Assembly: GCA_016195565.1 (NCBI GenBank)
Contig: JACPZK010000031.1
Location: 124,001 to 188,000, forward strand
Direction of reading: 5' to 3'
DNA: 64,000 nucleotides
Source: Nitrospirota bacterium
GTDB taxonomy: Bacteria > Nitrospirota > Thermodesulfovibrionia > Thermodesulfovibrionales > UBA1546
Numbering within the stretch: position 1 is the first letter of the stretch; the number at the start of each line of letters is the position of its first letter. This document shows positions 54,411 through 61,483 of this stretch, piece by piece. The translations under genes were made by a program, and so were the position numbers. The notes beneath the pieces were generated by a model. It saw only the letters and a list, made by a program, of their open reading frames with translations, had not been told where the DNA came from and did no database searches.

Positions 54411-54995
54411 TCAGAAAATATCGGGGCTATTTTTTGCATACATCTCTATAAGATATCCTACAAGCTGTTCCACCCTTTCAGCGAGCCTGTCAGGATGAGG
54501 GTCAGAACCTTTATTCATATAACTTGCAGGAGACAGCAACTCTATCTGAGCCTTGAGCGAATCGTCTGCTTTCGCAGCAGAAAAGAACACTATAGGGGTG
54601 GCCGTCACTCCATGCTGGGTTTCAATTGCACGGATTGTTCTCGCTGCTGTAATGCCGTCCATGATTGGCATATTGAGGTCGATTATTACTATATCTATTA
54701 ATGCCTTATCAGAGAGCAGTTTTGAGTATGCAGTTACGAGTTCAAAGCCATTGACAAAAGACATTATTTCTTTTGAAATTTTTTTTGATTTGAGTACAGA
54801 GATGATTATATCCTTCACATACTTTGAGTCCTCTGCAATAAGCGCATACCCTTTATTTATTTTGGGGGTCTCCCAAAGTTTCTGCACGTCCAGAGTGAAT
54901 CCGCAGTATACACAGGTCAGTTCTTTTCTCTCGTACCTTTCTATGTAGTTGTAAGGCACCATTTCATTGCAGCATAGACAATACTTGGCATCCAT
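54411..54995 (-). CDS. Response regulator with N-terminal zinc ribbon
   Basis: 194 residues. The first 35 residues contain C6, C8, C9, C28 and C31, a likely zinc ribbon; the receiver domain then begins GYALIAEDSKYV (E55, D56), with phosphoacceptor D106 in IIDLNMPIMDG, switch serine S139 in VFFSAAK and the lysine K162 in SYMNKGSD. No output domain follows. No histidine kinase is adjacent. It may act by protein-protein contact through the ribbon, like single-domain regulators. Partner unknown. Confidence 0.88.
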   Translation of the reverse strand: MDAKYCLCCNEMVPYNYIERYERKELTCVYCGFTLDVQKLWETPKINKGYALIAEDSKYVKDIIISVLKSKKISKEIMSFVNGFELVTAYSKLLSDKALIDIVIIDLNMPIMDGITAARTIRAIETQHGVTATPIVFFSAAKADDSLKAQIELLSPASYMNKGSDPHPDRLAERVEQLVGYLIEMYAKNSPDIF

Positions 54996-55038
54996 ATAAA
55001 ATTATATTACCTGGGCAGGATATCTTTCAAGCCTTAAT

Positions 55039-55359
55039 TTACTTTACCCTTGCTCCTGCTTTTATCTCTTTCTCCGGAGTAATTACAGAGAGGTTCCCCT
55101 CGTCATCAGATGCCGCAAGGAGCATTCCATGAGACTCTACTCCCATGAGCTTTGCAGGCTGCATGTTTGTAACTACCACAATGCTTTTGCCTATGAGTTC
55201 TTCAGGCGTGTATGCCTTGCCTATGCCTGCTACTATCTGCCTTTCTTCTCCAGTGTCAACCTTCATAACAATCAGCTTGTTTGATTTCTCTACCCTTTGC
55301 GCCTCAAGCACTTTTCCAGTCTTCAGTTCAACTTTTGCAAAATCCTCAATCGTTATCAT
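55039..55359 (-). CDS. tRNA-binding domain protein (MetG C-terminal-like/CsaA-like)
   Basis: 106 residues forming an OB fold as in the C-terminal domain of methionyl-tRNA synthetase. It starts [20 protein letters not shown] and has [45 protein letters not shown] catalytic MetG domain is absent here, so the protein is either a separate MetG beta subunit or a free tRNA-binding factor. It overlaps coaD by 4 bases and is probably in its operon. Confidence 0.9.
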   Translation of the reverse strand: MITIEDFAKVELKTGKVLEAQRVEKSNKLIVMKVDTGEERQIVAGIGKAYTPEELIGKSIVVVTNMQPAKLMGVESHGMLLAASDDEGNLSVITPEKEIKAGARVK

Positions 55360-55838
55360 CTTTTGAATTTTCTCCTTAATGCATTTTCCACTGCTTCAGG
55401 GACAAGCCCTTTTACCGAGCCGCCGAATGATGCGACTTCTTTTACAATTGTGGATGTCAGGAACGAGTATTCTTCTGAAGGCATCATAAAAACAGTTTCT
55501 ATTCCAACTGCCAGCCTCCTGTTCATAAGCGCCATCTGAAGTTCATATTCAAAATCAGACACAGCCCGCAGTCCTCTTATGACCGCAATGCCTTTTTTTG
55601 ATTCTACATACTCAACCAGCAAGCCGCTGAATGCCTCAACTTTAACATTTTTTAAGCCCCTGACAGCATCCTTTATCAGTCTCAACCGTTCGCTGATAGT
55701 AAATAGGGGCTGTTTTTTCTGTGCTGTTGCAATGGCGATGATGACCTCATCAAATATCCTCATCCCTCTTTTTACGAGGTCTATGTGGCCGTTTGTTATA
55801 GGGTCAAAGGTTCCCGGATAAATCGCTGTTCGTTTCAT
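55356..55838 (-). CDS. coaD: Phosphopantetheine adenylyltransferase
   Basis: Fourth step of coenzyme A synthesis: adenylylates 4'-phosphopantetheine. 160 residues, standard length. The nucleotidyltransferase motif is [15 protein letters not shown], with T10 and H18; [16 protein letters not shown] and [18 protein letters not shown] are further CoaD signatures. Cytoplasmic hexamer. In many genomes coaD follows rsmD directly; here a toxin-antitoxin module on the opposite strand lies between them. Confidence 0.96.
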   Translation of the reverse strand: MKRTAIYPGTFDPITNGHIDLVKRGMRIFDEVIIAIATAQKKQPLFTISERLRLIKDAVRGLKNVKVEAFSGLLVEYVESKKGIAVIRGLRAVSDFEYELQMALMNRRLAVGIETVFMMPSEEYSFLTSTIVKEVASFGGSVKGLVPEAVENALRRKFKR

Positions 55839-55866
55839 TTTCCTATCCTGCCTTTCTCCTAACTTG

Positions 55867-55875
55867 TGCTATAAT
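55867..55875 (+). promoter_or_regulatory. Extended -10 promoter of the toxin-antitoxin module
   Basis: TGCTATAAT is a perfect extended -10 element (TGnTATAAT). It ends seven bases before the antitoxin ATG, so transcription would start at or next to that codon, giving a leaderless or near-leaderless mRNA. The -35 region is weak, as expected with an extended -10. Confidence 0.65.
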
Positions 55876-55881
55876 GTATCT

Positions 55882-56106
55882 ATGAACACTACAATTAACG
55901 AAATAGAACATATAAAGGATATCCTTTCCCAGCTTCCTGAATCTGCTGCTCGCGAGGTCAGAGACTTTGCTGCCTATCTTGCCGATAGAGAGCGCAGGCG
56001 CAAAGAACTGGTTGAGCAGGTGCTGAAGGCCGAAAAAGAACCGCCTATCCGCTTTGAATCTGTAGAGGATGCTGTAAAGGCTGTTTTTAATGAAACGAAG
56101 GCTTGA
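55882..56106 (+). CDS. Antitoxin of type II toxin-antitoxin pair (DUF2281-like)
   Basis: 75 residues. The INEIEHIKDILSQLPESA opening and EVRDFAAYLADRERRR match the IxxLPExxxxEVxDFxxYL pattern of DUF2281-type antitoxins. The C-terminal half is charged and would wrap the toxin. I start at the ATG that follows the TATAAT box; a TTG six codons upstream overlaps the promoter and is rejected. It overlaps the toxin gene by 17 bases, as is normal for such operons. Binding to its own promoter is likely. Confidence 0.75.
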   Translation: MNTTINEIEHIKDILSQLPESAAREVRDFAAYLADRERRRKELVEQVLKAEKEPPIRFESVEDAVKAVFNETKA

Positions 56107-56359
56107 GTATTCGCCAACATATCTAAAAAAGGCCAAAAAGATTGCAAAGAAGAATCCGCAGCTCAAAGGGCCATATACAGAACTACTTAATAAACTCGCC
56201 GACAATCCCCTTGACCCTGCACTGCATACGCATGCTCTTACAGGAGAACTCAAGGGCAAATATGCGTGTTCATTAACATATGAATTAAGGGTTGTATTTA
56301 AGCTATATGATGACATTGTTCATCTCCTCGATATCGGCTCTCATGATGAAGTTTATTAA
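56090..56359 (+). CDS. RelE/YafQ-family mRNA interferase toxin
   Basis: 89 residues of the RelE/ParE fold. It starts RRLEYSPTYLKKAKKIAKKN, with HTHALTGELKGKYACSLTYELRVVF in the core and ends DIGSHDEVY, where the histidine matches the catalytic one of YafQ-like toxins. It cleaves ribosome-bound mRNA in relatives. It overlaps the antitoxin and is translated with it. The pair lies on the plus strand in a minus-strand housekeeping operon, suggesting insertion. Confidence 0.85.
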   Translation: MKRRLEYSPTYLKKAKKIAKKNPQLKGPYTELLNKLADNPLDPALHTHALTGELKGKYACSLTYELRVVFKLYDDIVHLLDIGSHDEVY

Positions 56360-56437
56360 TCCTTATGAATTTTAATGGGGACACATTCCATATTTTTTTA
56401 TCCCTTTATTTTGGATACAGCCTTCCGTCCCGTTTTT

Positions 56438-57013
56438 TTACCGAACCTTTCTGAACAATGTTAGCATAGTGTCGCCGTATTTGTAATCTTTCTTTTTAGC
56501 AAGCCTTCCTATCTCATCAGGAAGCTTTTTTTTTGACGTGTGTTCCGCAATAATAATGCCCTCTTCATTAAGCATCTCCCCGTTGGACAGCATTGGAAGT
56601 ATGTGTTCAAGCTCTCCTGAATGATAAGGAGGGTCAAGGAATACGATGTCGAATTTTAAGCCTTCTTTCACTGCCTTGGCTATGAAGGCGGATGCCTCTC
56701 CTCTTATGATATCAGCCTTTGAGGAGTATCCGCAGTCTTTCAGCGTATTCTCTATCTGTTCTGCTCTTTTCCTGTCAGCCTCTATAAAGAAAACAGCGCT
56801 TGCGCCTCTGCTGAGAGCTTCTGTCCCTACCGCTCCTGTGCCTGCGTAGAGGTCAATGAATTTAGAATCCACGATTAAGCTGCCTATGATATTGAAAACA
56901 GACTCTCTTACCTTGGATGACGTTGGTCTTAATGTATCCTGTTTTGCAGCAGTTTTCTGCGCTTTTTTGAAGTTTATTTTTTTTCCTTTTAAATGACCTG
57001 CGGAGATTCTCAT
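56438..57013 (-). CDS. rsmD: 16S rRNA (guanine(966)-N2)-methyltransferase
   Basis: 191 residues. N-terminal MRISAGHLKGKKINF and the LRPTSSKVRESVFNIIG segment are RsmD signatures; SAM binding is in IDLYAGTGAVGTEALSRGA and the catalytic motif is DPPY at 127-130. It methylates G966 of 16S rRNA during 30S assembly. Transcribed toward coaD, from which it is separated by the toxin-antitoxin pair. Confidence 0.94.
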   Translation of the reverse strand: MRISAGHLKGKKINFKKAQKTAAKQDTLRPTSSKVRESVFNIIGSLIVDSKFIDLYAGTGAVGTEALSRGASAVFFIEADRKRAEQIENTLKDCGYSSKADIIRGEASAFIAKAVKEGLKFDIVFLDPPYHSGELEHILPMLSNGEMLNEEGIIIAEHTSKKKLPDEIGRLAKKKDYKYGDTMLTLFRKVR

Positions 57014-57035
57014 GATTAGAGCTATTAGCTGTCAG

Positions 57036-57689
57036 CTATTCTGACCTGTTTGGAGGGTTAACGATATTTGATGAGATCACAGGATGGTCTTTTATCGCAA
57101 CCTTTCTGCCCTTAATCTCGAGCCTTCCCTCGGAAAAGAGCCGTACTGCTTCGGGATATATCCTGTGCTCAAGGCTCAGTATGCGTTCGGAAAGAGTATC
57201 TTCCGTGTCATCAGGCATTACAGGGACCGCTGCCTGGATAATTACCGGCCCTGTATCCATGCCCCCATCAACAAAATGAACTGTGCATCCTGAAATCTTT
57301 ACGCCGTAGTCAAGAGCCTGTTTCTGGCCGTGAAGTCCGGGAAACGCAGGAAGCAGTGCAGGATGGATATTCATTATCCTGTTGGGAAATGCGTCTATCA
57401 GAGGTTTTCTTACAATCTTCATAAATCCTGCGAGTATAACGAGGTCAACGCCGCATGTCTTGAGTTCGTCCGCAATCTTTTTGAAAAAGTCGTCCTTTGT
57501 TGCAAACTCTTTCGGGTTTATAAAGATATATTTTATGTTATGTCTCTTAGCCCGTTCTATTGCAAAGGCGGATGGATTATCTGTTATCAATATCTCTATT
57601 GAGGCTTTGAGATTTTTATTTTCTATCGCATCTATTATTGCCTGAAAATTAGAGCCGCGGCCCGATGCAAGAACACCTATTTTCAGCAT
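57036..57689 (-). CDS. purN: Phosphoribosylglycinamide formyltransferase (folate-dependent)
   Basis: 217 residues from an ATG with GGAGGG nine bases before it; a TTG two codons earlier is too close to that site. Binding of substrate is by ASGRGSNFQAI at the N-terminus; catalytic N107, H109 and D145 lie in MNIHPALLPAFPG and DGGMDTGP. It transfers the formyl group of 10-formyl-THF to GAR in purine synthesis. It lies just upstream of rsmD, 22 bases away on the same strand. Confidence 0.95.
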   Translation of the reverse strand: MLKIGVLASGRGSNFQAIIDAIENKNLKASIEILITDNPSAFAIERAKRHNIKYIFINPKEFATKDDFFKKIADELKTCGVDLVILAGFMKIVRKPLIDAFPNRIMNIHPALLPAFPGLHGQKQALDYGVKISGCTVHFVDGGMDTGPVIIQAAVPVMPDDTEDTLSERILSLEHRIYPEAVRLFSEGRLEIKGRKVAIKDHPVISSNIVNPPNRSE

Positions 57690-57722
57690 AATCAAGCGCC
57701 CTCCGTTTTTACATTTGCTGAA

Positions 57723-58685
57723 CTAAAGTCTTATTTCAATATAGGCGGTTTCTCTTAGTTCTCTGAGCCAGTATTTGTATTTTTCTGAAAAACGCTGTTC
57801 AATCAGCTTATTTTTGGCGGATTCTTTTATTGCGGCTGCACTCTGTTTTTCTATCTTTTCTTCGAGCTTAATGATATGCAATCCCATGTCAGTCCAGAAT
57901 GGCTGACTGATATCGCCTGTTTTCATCCGGGATAAAACATCTGTGAATTCTTTCGCCATCCGGCCCTTTTTAATAAATCCGAGGTCTCCTCCGGCCTTGC
58001 CTGACGGGTCTTCGGAATATTTCATGGCAAGTGAAGCGAAATCTTCTCCGGCTTTTATCTGCTGATAGACAGTTCCTGCCTTTTCTTCCATTGTTTTCCT
58101 GTCACTATCACCGGGGCTTTTGGGCTTCCTGAAAAAGATCTGCCGTATCCTGTAAGCGTCATCAGTTATCAGGGTATCCTTGCTCTTTTCTATATATTTC
58201 GCTATCTCAGCATCAGAAACTACTATTTTATTTCTTACCTCCTGCGAAACGACCCTGCTCAATATAATCTGCTCTGAGAGTTTTTTCTTGTATTCATCTA
58301 AGGTGAATCCTTCTTTTTTCAGCGAAGCTGTCAATGTTTGCTCGTCCATGGAATATTTTTTCTTTATGTCGGTTATAGCCTCGGCTATCTCCTCTGCCGC
58401 TGCATCTATCCCGCGCTGCTTTGCAGCCTGAATCTGCAATTTCATGTCTATAAGGACTTCAAGGAAGGGCCCCTCATTTTCCTTGAATATCTTTCTCTTT
58501 TCCTCTTCTTTTATGTCTTTAATTTTATCGCTTGCTTCAAATTCCATTGCCTTATATAAATCACTCCATGTGATGACTTCCTGATTCACGACTGCAATCA
58601 CCTTGTCGAGAAGTATAGCTGCGCTTGAAACACCGCATGACGCTACAATTATTAATACGCAAATGAATGCCTTAAGCCGTATCAT
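57723..58685 (-). CDS. SurA-like peptidyl-prolyl isomerase/chaperone
   Basis: 320 residues. A signal peptide (about 1-22, ending SSAA) directs it to the periplasm. The SurA_N domain begins LLDKVIAVVNQEVITWSDL; one parvulin domain (about 155-260) shows RIRQIFFRKPKSPG, FASLAMKYSEDPSGKAGGDLGF and PFWTDMGLHIIKLEE. E. coli SurA has two parvulin domains; this single-domain form occurs elsewhere. It would assist outer-membrane protein folding. AGGAGG precedes the ATG. Confidence 0.88.
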   Translation of the reverse strand: MIRLKAFICVLIIVASCGVSSAAILLDKVIAVVNQEVITWSDLYKAMEFEASDKIKDIKEEEKRKIFKENEGPFLEVLIDMKLQIQAAKQRGIDAAAEEIAEAITDIKKKYSMDEQTLTASLKKEGFTLDEYKKKLSEQIILSRVVSQEVRNKIVVSDAEIAKYIEKSKDTLITDDAYRIRQIFFRKPKSPGDSDRKTMEEKAGTVYQQIKAGEDFASLAMKYSEDPSGKAGGDLGFIKKGRMAKEFTDVLSRMKTGDISQPFWTDMGLHIIKLEEKIEKQSAAAIKESAKNKLIEQRFSEKYKYWLRELRETAYIEIRL

Positions 58686-58765
58686 TGGTTCCTCCTGAAA
58701 TGTGAAAACTGATGTGTAAGTATACCCTATGGCCGATAAATAATTCTATAGTTGATACGATGGAT

Positions 58766-59200
58766 TCAGGGGATTGCCGTAATATCCTTAACAGATGAAT
58801 ATACAACAAAAACTTTTATATTGTTGCTGTCTTCATCCACCGGCACAAGGAAGAAGCCTTCTTTCCCTTTGTCGGGTTTTGACAGGAAAAAGCCTTTATT
58901 CCAGGGCACGTTGCCCTGAAGATAACCTACCATGTATTCGTCGTCTTTGAATTTAACGAATATTTTTTTGCCTTCACTCCGCCTGATTCCGTATATTTTT
59001 TTTTCTTTGTGTTTGCTATTGCCCTCGAATGTCTTCACAAAGAATATTGCTTTAAGTTTCAGGACAGGGATGGTTTGGGTCTTTTTCCCGTCTAGTTTTT
59101 TGAATGAAATCTCAGGAGACTCCTGAGAAAATTCTTTCAAATACCCCTTAAGCAGTTTGCCGTCAGTGAATCTCAGGACTACTTTATCATCAACTGGCAT
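58766..59200 (-). CDS. Conserved hypothetical protein with two GYL repeats
   Basis: 144 residues with no signal peptide or membrane helix. An internal repeat is visible: VVLRFTDGKLLKGYLKEFS near the start and IFVKFKDDEYMVGYLQGN in the middle, a pattern of small beta-rich domains. The C-terminus FFLVPVDEDSNNIKVFVV is also beta-rich. I do not recognise the family with certainty; similar VRFxDGxxxxGY repeats occur in uncharacterised proteins. Transcribed separately from surA, about 80 bases upstream on the same strand. Confidence 0.7.
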   Translation of the reverse strand: MPVDDKVVLRFTDGKLLKGYLKEFSQESPEISFKKLDGKKTQTIPVLKLKAIFFVKTFEGNSKHKEKKIYGIRRSEGKKIFVKFKDDEYMVGYLQGNVPWNKGFFLSKPDKGKEGFFLVPVDEDSNNIKVFVVYSSVKDITAIP

Positions 59201-59276
59201 GGTTAAATTTTATGAGTTGCTTATATTTATGTCAAGTGCAGATAGGGTCCAAATCCAGATATAGAATAGAAAGATT

Positions 59277-59316
59277 GTCATTGCGAGTCCCGAGCGGCTC
59301 GGGACGATGCAATCTC
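59277..59316. repeat. REP-like hairpin, GTCATTGCGAG family
   Basis: GTCCCGAGC pairs perfectly with GCTCGGGAC around a single G, inside GTCATTGCGA...GATGCAATCTC flanks. The flank form recurs at 62895-62955, so this is a second dispersed family in the window. Confidence 0.85.
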
Positions 59317-59597
59317 ATTCTCACTTGTGTCTATTTCCCTAAATGCCACAATATGCAGTATATGCTCTAAAAATGAACGATTGTTCTATAACTTGCAGTG
59401 GATTGCCATGTAATCAGATTGCTCTGTATACATTAATCTTATGTTTTGTTTATAAATAGGATTGCACTGAGTTACTTTGAATATAGGTTTGTATAAATAG
59501 AGCAGTTAATCGTTGACTTAAGAGAGATGTATCGAATCAGAATTATATTCTTATAATTATAAAAAATATCCTTTTGTATAAAAAGTTAATTTTTTTG

Positions 59598-59626
59598 TTG
59601 ACAAATGTGTTTTGTTCTGATATAAA
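59598..59626 (+). promoter_or_regulatory. Consensus sigma-70 promoter TTGACA-17-TATAAA
   Basis: TTGACA at 59598-59603 and TATAAA at 59621-59626 with exactly 17 bases between. The expected start point lies 3-6 bases before or at the ATG of the next gene (59637), so the transcript would have almost no leader. No ribosome binding site is visible before the ATG. Confidence 0.75.
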
Positions 59627-59636
59627 TTAATACAAG

Positions 59637-60233
59637 ATGGTTAAGCAACAGTCAGTAACAGGGAAGCAGCACACAGGCGAGACCTCGTTGAAGATGTTGT
59701 TTTCCTCAGCAATAAGGGCTGACGTGCTGGCCCTTCTGCTTAATAACCCTGATGAAAAGTTCTATGTCAGGGAAATAGCCAACCTTATAAGAAAGAACCC
59801 TTCCGGAGTTAAAAGAGAGTTGGATAATCTCGAGAAGATGGGGATTTTGTTCAGCCATAAAGTTGCCAATCTTAAATATTTTCAGGCAAATAAGATGTCT
59901 CCGCTATTTTCAGAGCTTAAGAACCTCATTGATAAATCCCTTGGCCTGCCGGGCGCGCTTAAGACAATAGTGAGGCTGGCCGGCGCAAAGGCAGCTTTTC
60001 TATACGGCCCTTATGCAGATGGTGAGGATGTCGGCAGCGTTGACCTTTTTATAATAGGAGCATCTTCCAATAATATAGGCGCAGGGTTAAAAGAACTTGA
60101 AGAAAAGTTTAGCAAGAAGATTAACTATACCGCAATTGACGAGTCTGAGTATAAAAACAGGAAAGAAAAGGGTGATGTTGATCTGGAAAAACTGCTATCA
60201 GGCAAAAGGATTACCTTGATAGGCAGGATGTAA
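59637..60233 (+). CDS. Winged-helix regulator with degenerate nucleotidyltransferase domain
   Basis: 198 residues. Residues 20-85 form a winged helix (SAIRADVLALLLNNPDEKFYV then REIANLIRKNPSGVKRELDNL). From about 110 follows a nucleotidyltransferase-like domain, but the motif that reads GSxARGxxxxSDxDL in active enzymes is GPYADGEDVGSVDLFI: the serine is proline and the first metal aspartate is serine. A sensor or dimerisation role is thus more likely than catalysis. It is driven by a consensus promoter with almost no leader. Confidence 0.75.
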   Translation: MVKQQSVTGKQHTGETSLKMLFSSAIRADVLALLLNNPDEKFYVREIANLIRKNPSGVKRELDNLEKMGILFSHKVANLKYFQANKMSPLFSELKNLIDKSLGLPGALKTIVRLAGAKAAFLYGPYADGEDVGSVDLFIIGASSNNIGAGLKELEEKFSKKINYTAIDESEYKNRKEKGDVDLEKLLSGKRITLIGRM

Positions 60234-60277
60234 ATTTAAGCTTTCCCCTGTGGGGGACAGAGAGGGGGTGAACTATA

Positions 60278-60319
60278 ATGGCAGCTAAGAAGAAAGCAGC
60301 AAAGAAGAAAAAGAAATAG
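60278..60319 (+). CDS. Possible 13-residue lysine-rich micropeptide
   Basis: MAAKKKAAKKKKK followed by TAG, with AGGGGGTGA seven to eight bases before the ATG and a strong terminator after it. Nine of thirteen residues are lysine. It follows the winged-helix gene by 44 bases and could share its transcript. The ribosome binding site overlaps repeat-like sequence, so chance cannot be excluded. Confidence 0.4.
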   Translation: MAAKKKAAKKKKK

Positions 60320-60340
60320 GTTAATGTTTCAGAGTATTTT

Positions 60341-60381
60341 GGGCTGGGGAGTGCAATCTCCAGCCCTCTTTTTTATTTTTT
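60341..60381 (+). terminator. Rho-independent terminator
   Basis: GGGCTGG pairs with CCAGCCC around a 12-base loop that can also pair GGAG with CTCC, followed by TCTTTTTTATTTTTT. It closes the winged-helix/micropeptide transcript and lies 96 bases from the end of the opposing lpxC gene. Confidence 0.9.
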
Positions 60382-60476
60382 AAACTTAGAAAACAAACGA
60401 TGTACCTATATAAGATACTGATTCCAGATAAAAAATCAAGTAGTTTTTTATAAGTCCTTGAAATATCAGCGTTTTT

Positions 60477-61361
60477 TTATGAATATGCCAATGCCTGTGC
60501 CTGTACAAATTCGGTATCAGACACGATTTCCCAGCAGTCTACAGCAGAAAGCAGGCTCTTTACGAATTTTATATTCGTGGAATGCCCTGTCCTGTTCGCT
60601 ACGAGATGCCCGTATATAGGAAAGCCTATAAGGGAGAGATCACCAATAAAATCAAGTATCTTATGCCTTACGAATTCATCTTTGAATCTCAGGCCTGATT
60701 TGTTCAGCACGCCATTGTCTCCAAGGATGACAGCATTGTCAAGAGACCCGCCTTTTGCAAGTCCGTTTGCCCTAAGATACTCAACATCCTTCACAAATCC
60801 GAAGGTCCTTGCCGGAGCAACTTCTCTTGCAAATGTTTCTTCGTTCAGGTCAATGCTTAATTTTTGCTCGCCTAAGAGGTGGTGGTTGAATTGTATCCTG
60901 CATGTCAGTTTTCTGCCGTCGTAAGGGAAAGCGGCAATTTCCGAATGGCCGTCATCAAAAAATACAGGTTTTGTAATGCGCAGGTATGGCCTTTTCTTGC
61001 CTTGTTTTGCAATTCCGCCTCTCAGAATTATATCAATCAGTTCGGTAGAGCTTCCATCAAGTATCGGTATCTCAGAGCCGTCAAGTTCAATGATAAGGTT
61101 ATCTATCCCTAATCCTGATGCCGCAGCGAGGATATGTTCAACAGTTTTTATCCTGGTGCCGTTATAGCCCAGACTTGTTGCAAAAGCAGTATCAACTACA
61201 GCGCCCACGTCAGCCCTGATCATGAGATTCTTGTCATTCCGGTAGAAAACAATTCCAGTGTCTCTTGGTGATGGCTTTAGTTTGACAGTGACGTGTGAGC
61301 CTGTATGAAGCCCAATGCCTGCAAAACTTACTTCCCGCTTTATAGTTCTTTGTAAGCGCAT
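60477..61361 (-). CDS. lpxC: UDP-3-O-acyl-N-acetylglucosamine deacetylase
   Basis: Second, committed step of lipid A synthesis; zinc-dependent and cytoplasmic. 294 residues, close to the usual 300. Zinc ligands H76 in TVEHILAA and H232/D236 in VRHKILDFIGDL, general base E75 and the catalytic-site H259 in RTGHSTN are all present; the start RTIKREVSFAGIGLHTG is typical. It is monocistronic here or follows tldD on the same strand after 122 bases. Confidence 0.97.
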   Translation of the reverse strand: MRLQRTIKREVSFAGIGLHTGSHVTVKLKPSPRDTGIVFYRNDKNLMIRADVGAVVDTAFATSLGYNGTRIKTVEHILAAASGLGIDNLIIELDGSEIPILDGSSTELIDIILRGGIAKQGKKRPYLRITKPVFFDDGHSEIAAFPYDGRKLTCRIQFNHHLLGEQKLSIDLNEETFAREVAPARTFGFVKDVEYLRANGLAKGGSLDNAVILGDNGVLNKSGLRFKDEFVRHKILDFIGDLSLIGFPIYGHLVANRTGHSTNIKFVKSLLSAVDCWEIVSDTEFVQAQALAYS

Positions 61362-61483
61362 GTCATTTATAAATGCAAATAAGATGCCAGAAAAAATATC
61401 TTTGAAGTCAAGGGGTTATGTGATATATATGTTGTTTATATTCATCAGATGTGTGGTTATCAACACATGTGCGGTTATGATTT

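Larger units (their letters stand above)
59201..59636. other. Intergenic region with REP-like repeat and promoter
   Basis: The 436-base gap separates divergent genes. It holds one REP-like hairpin (59277-59316) and, at its right end, a strong promoter for the winged-helix gene. In between the sequence is AT-rich with no convincing open reading frame or RNA structure. Confidence 0.6.

Noticed and set aside
59201-59636. Search for a small RNA or tRNA in the largest gap
   Set aside because: Apart from the repeat hairpin and the promoter I saw no cloverleaf, tRNA T-loop signature or terminator that would define an RNA gene.
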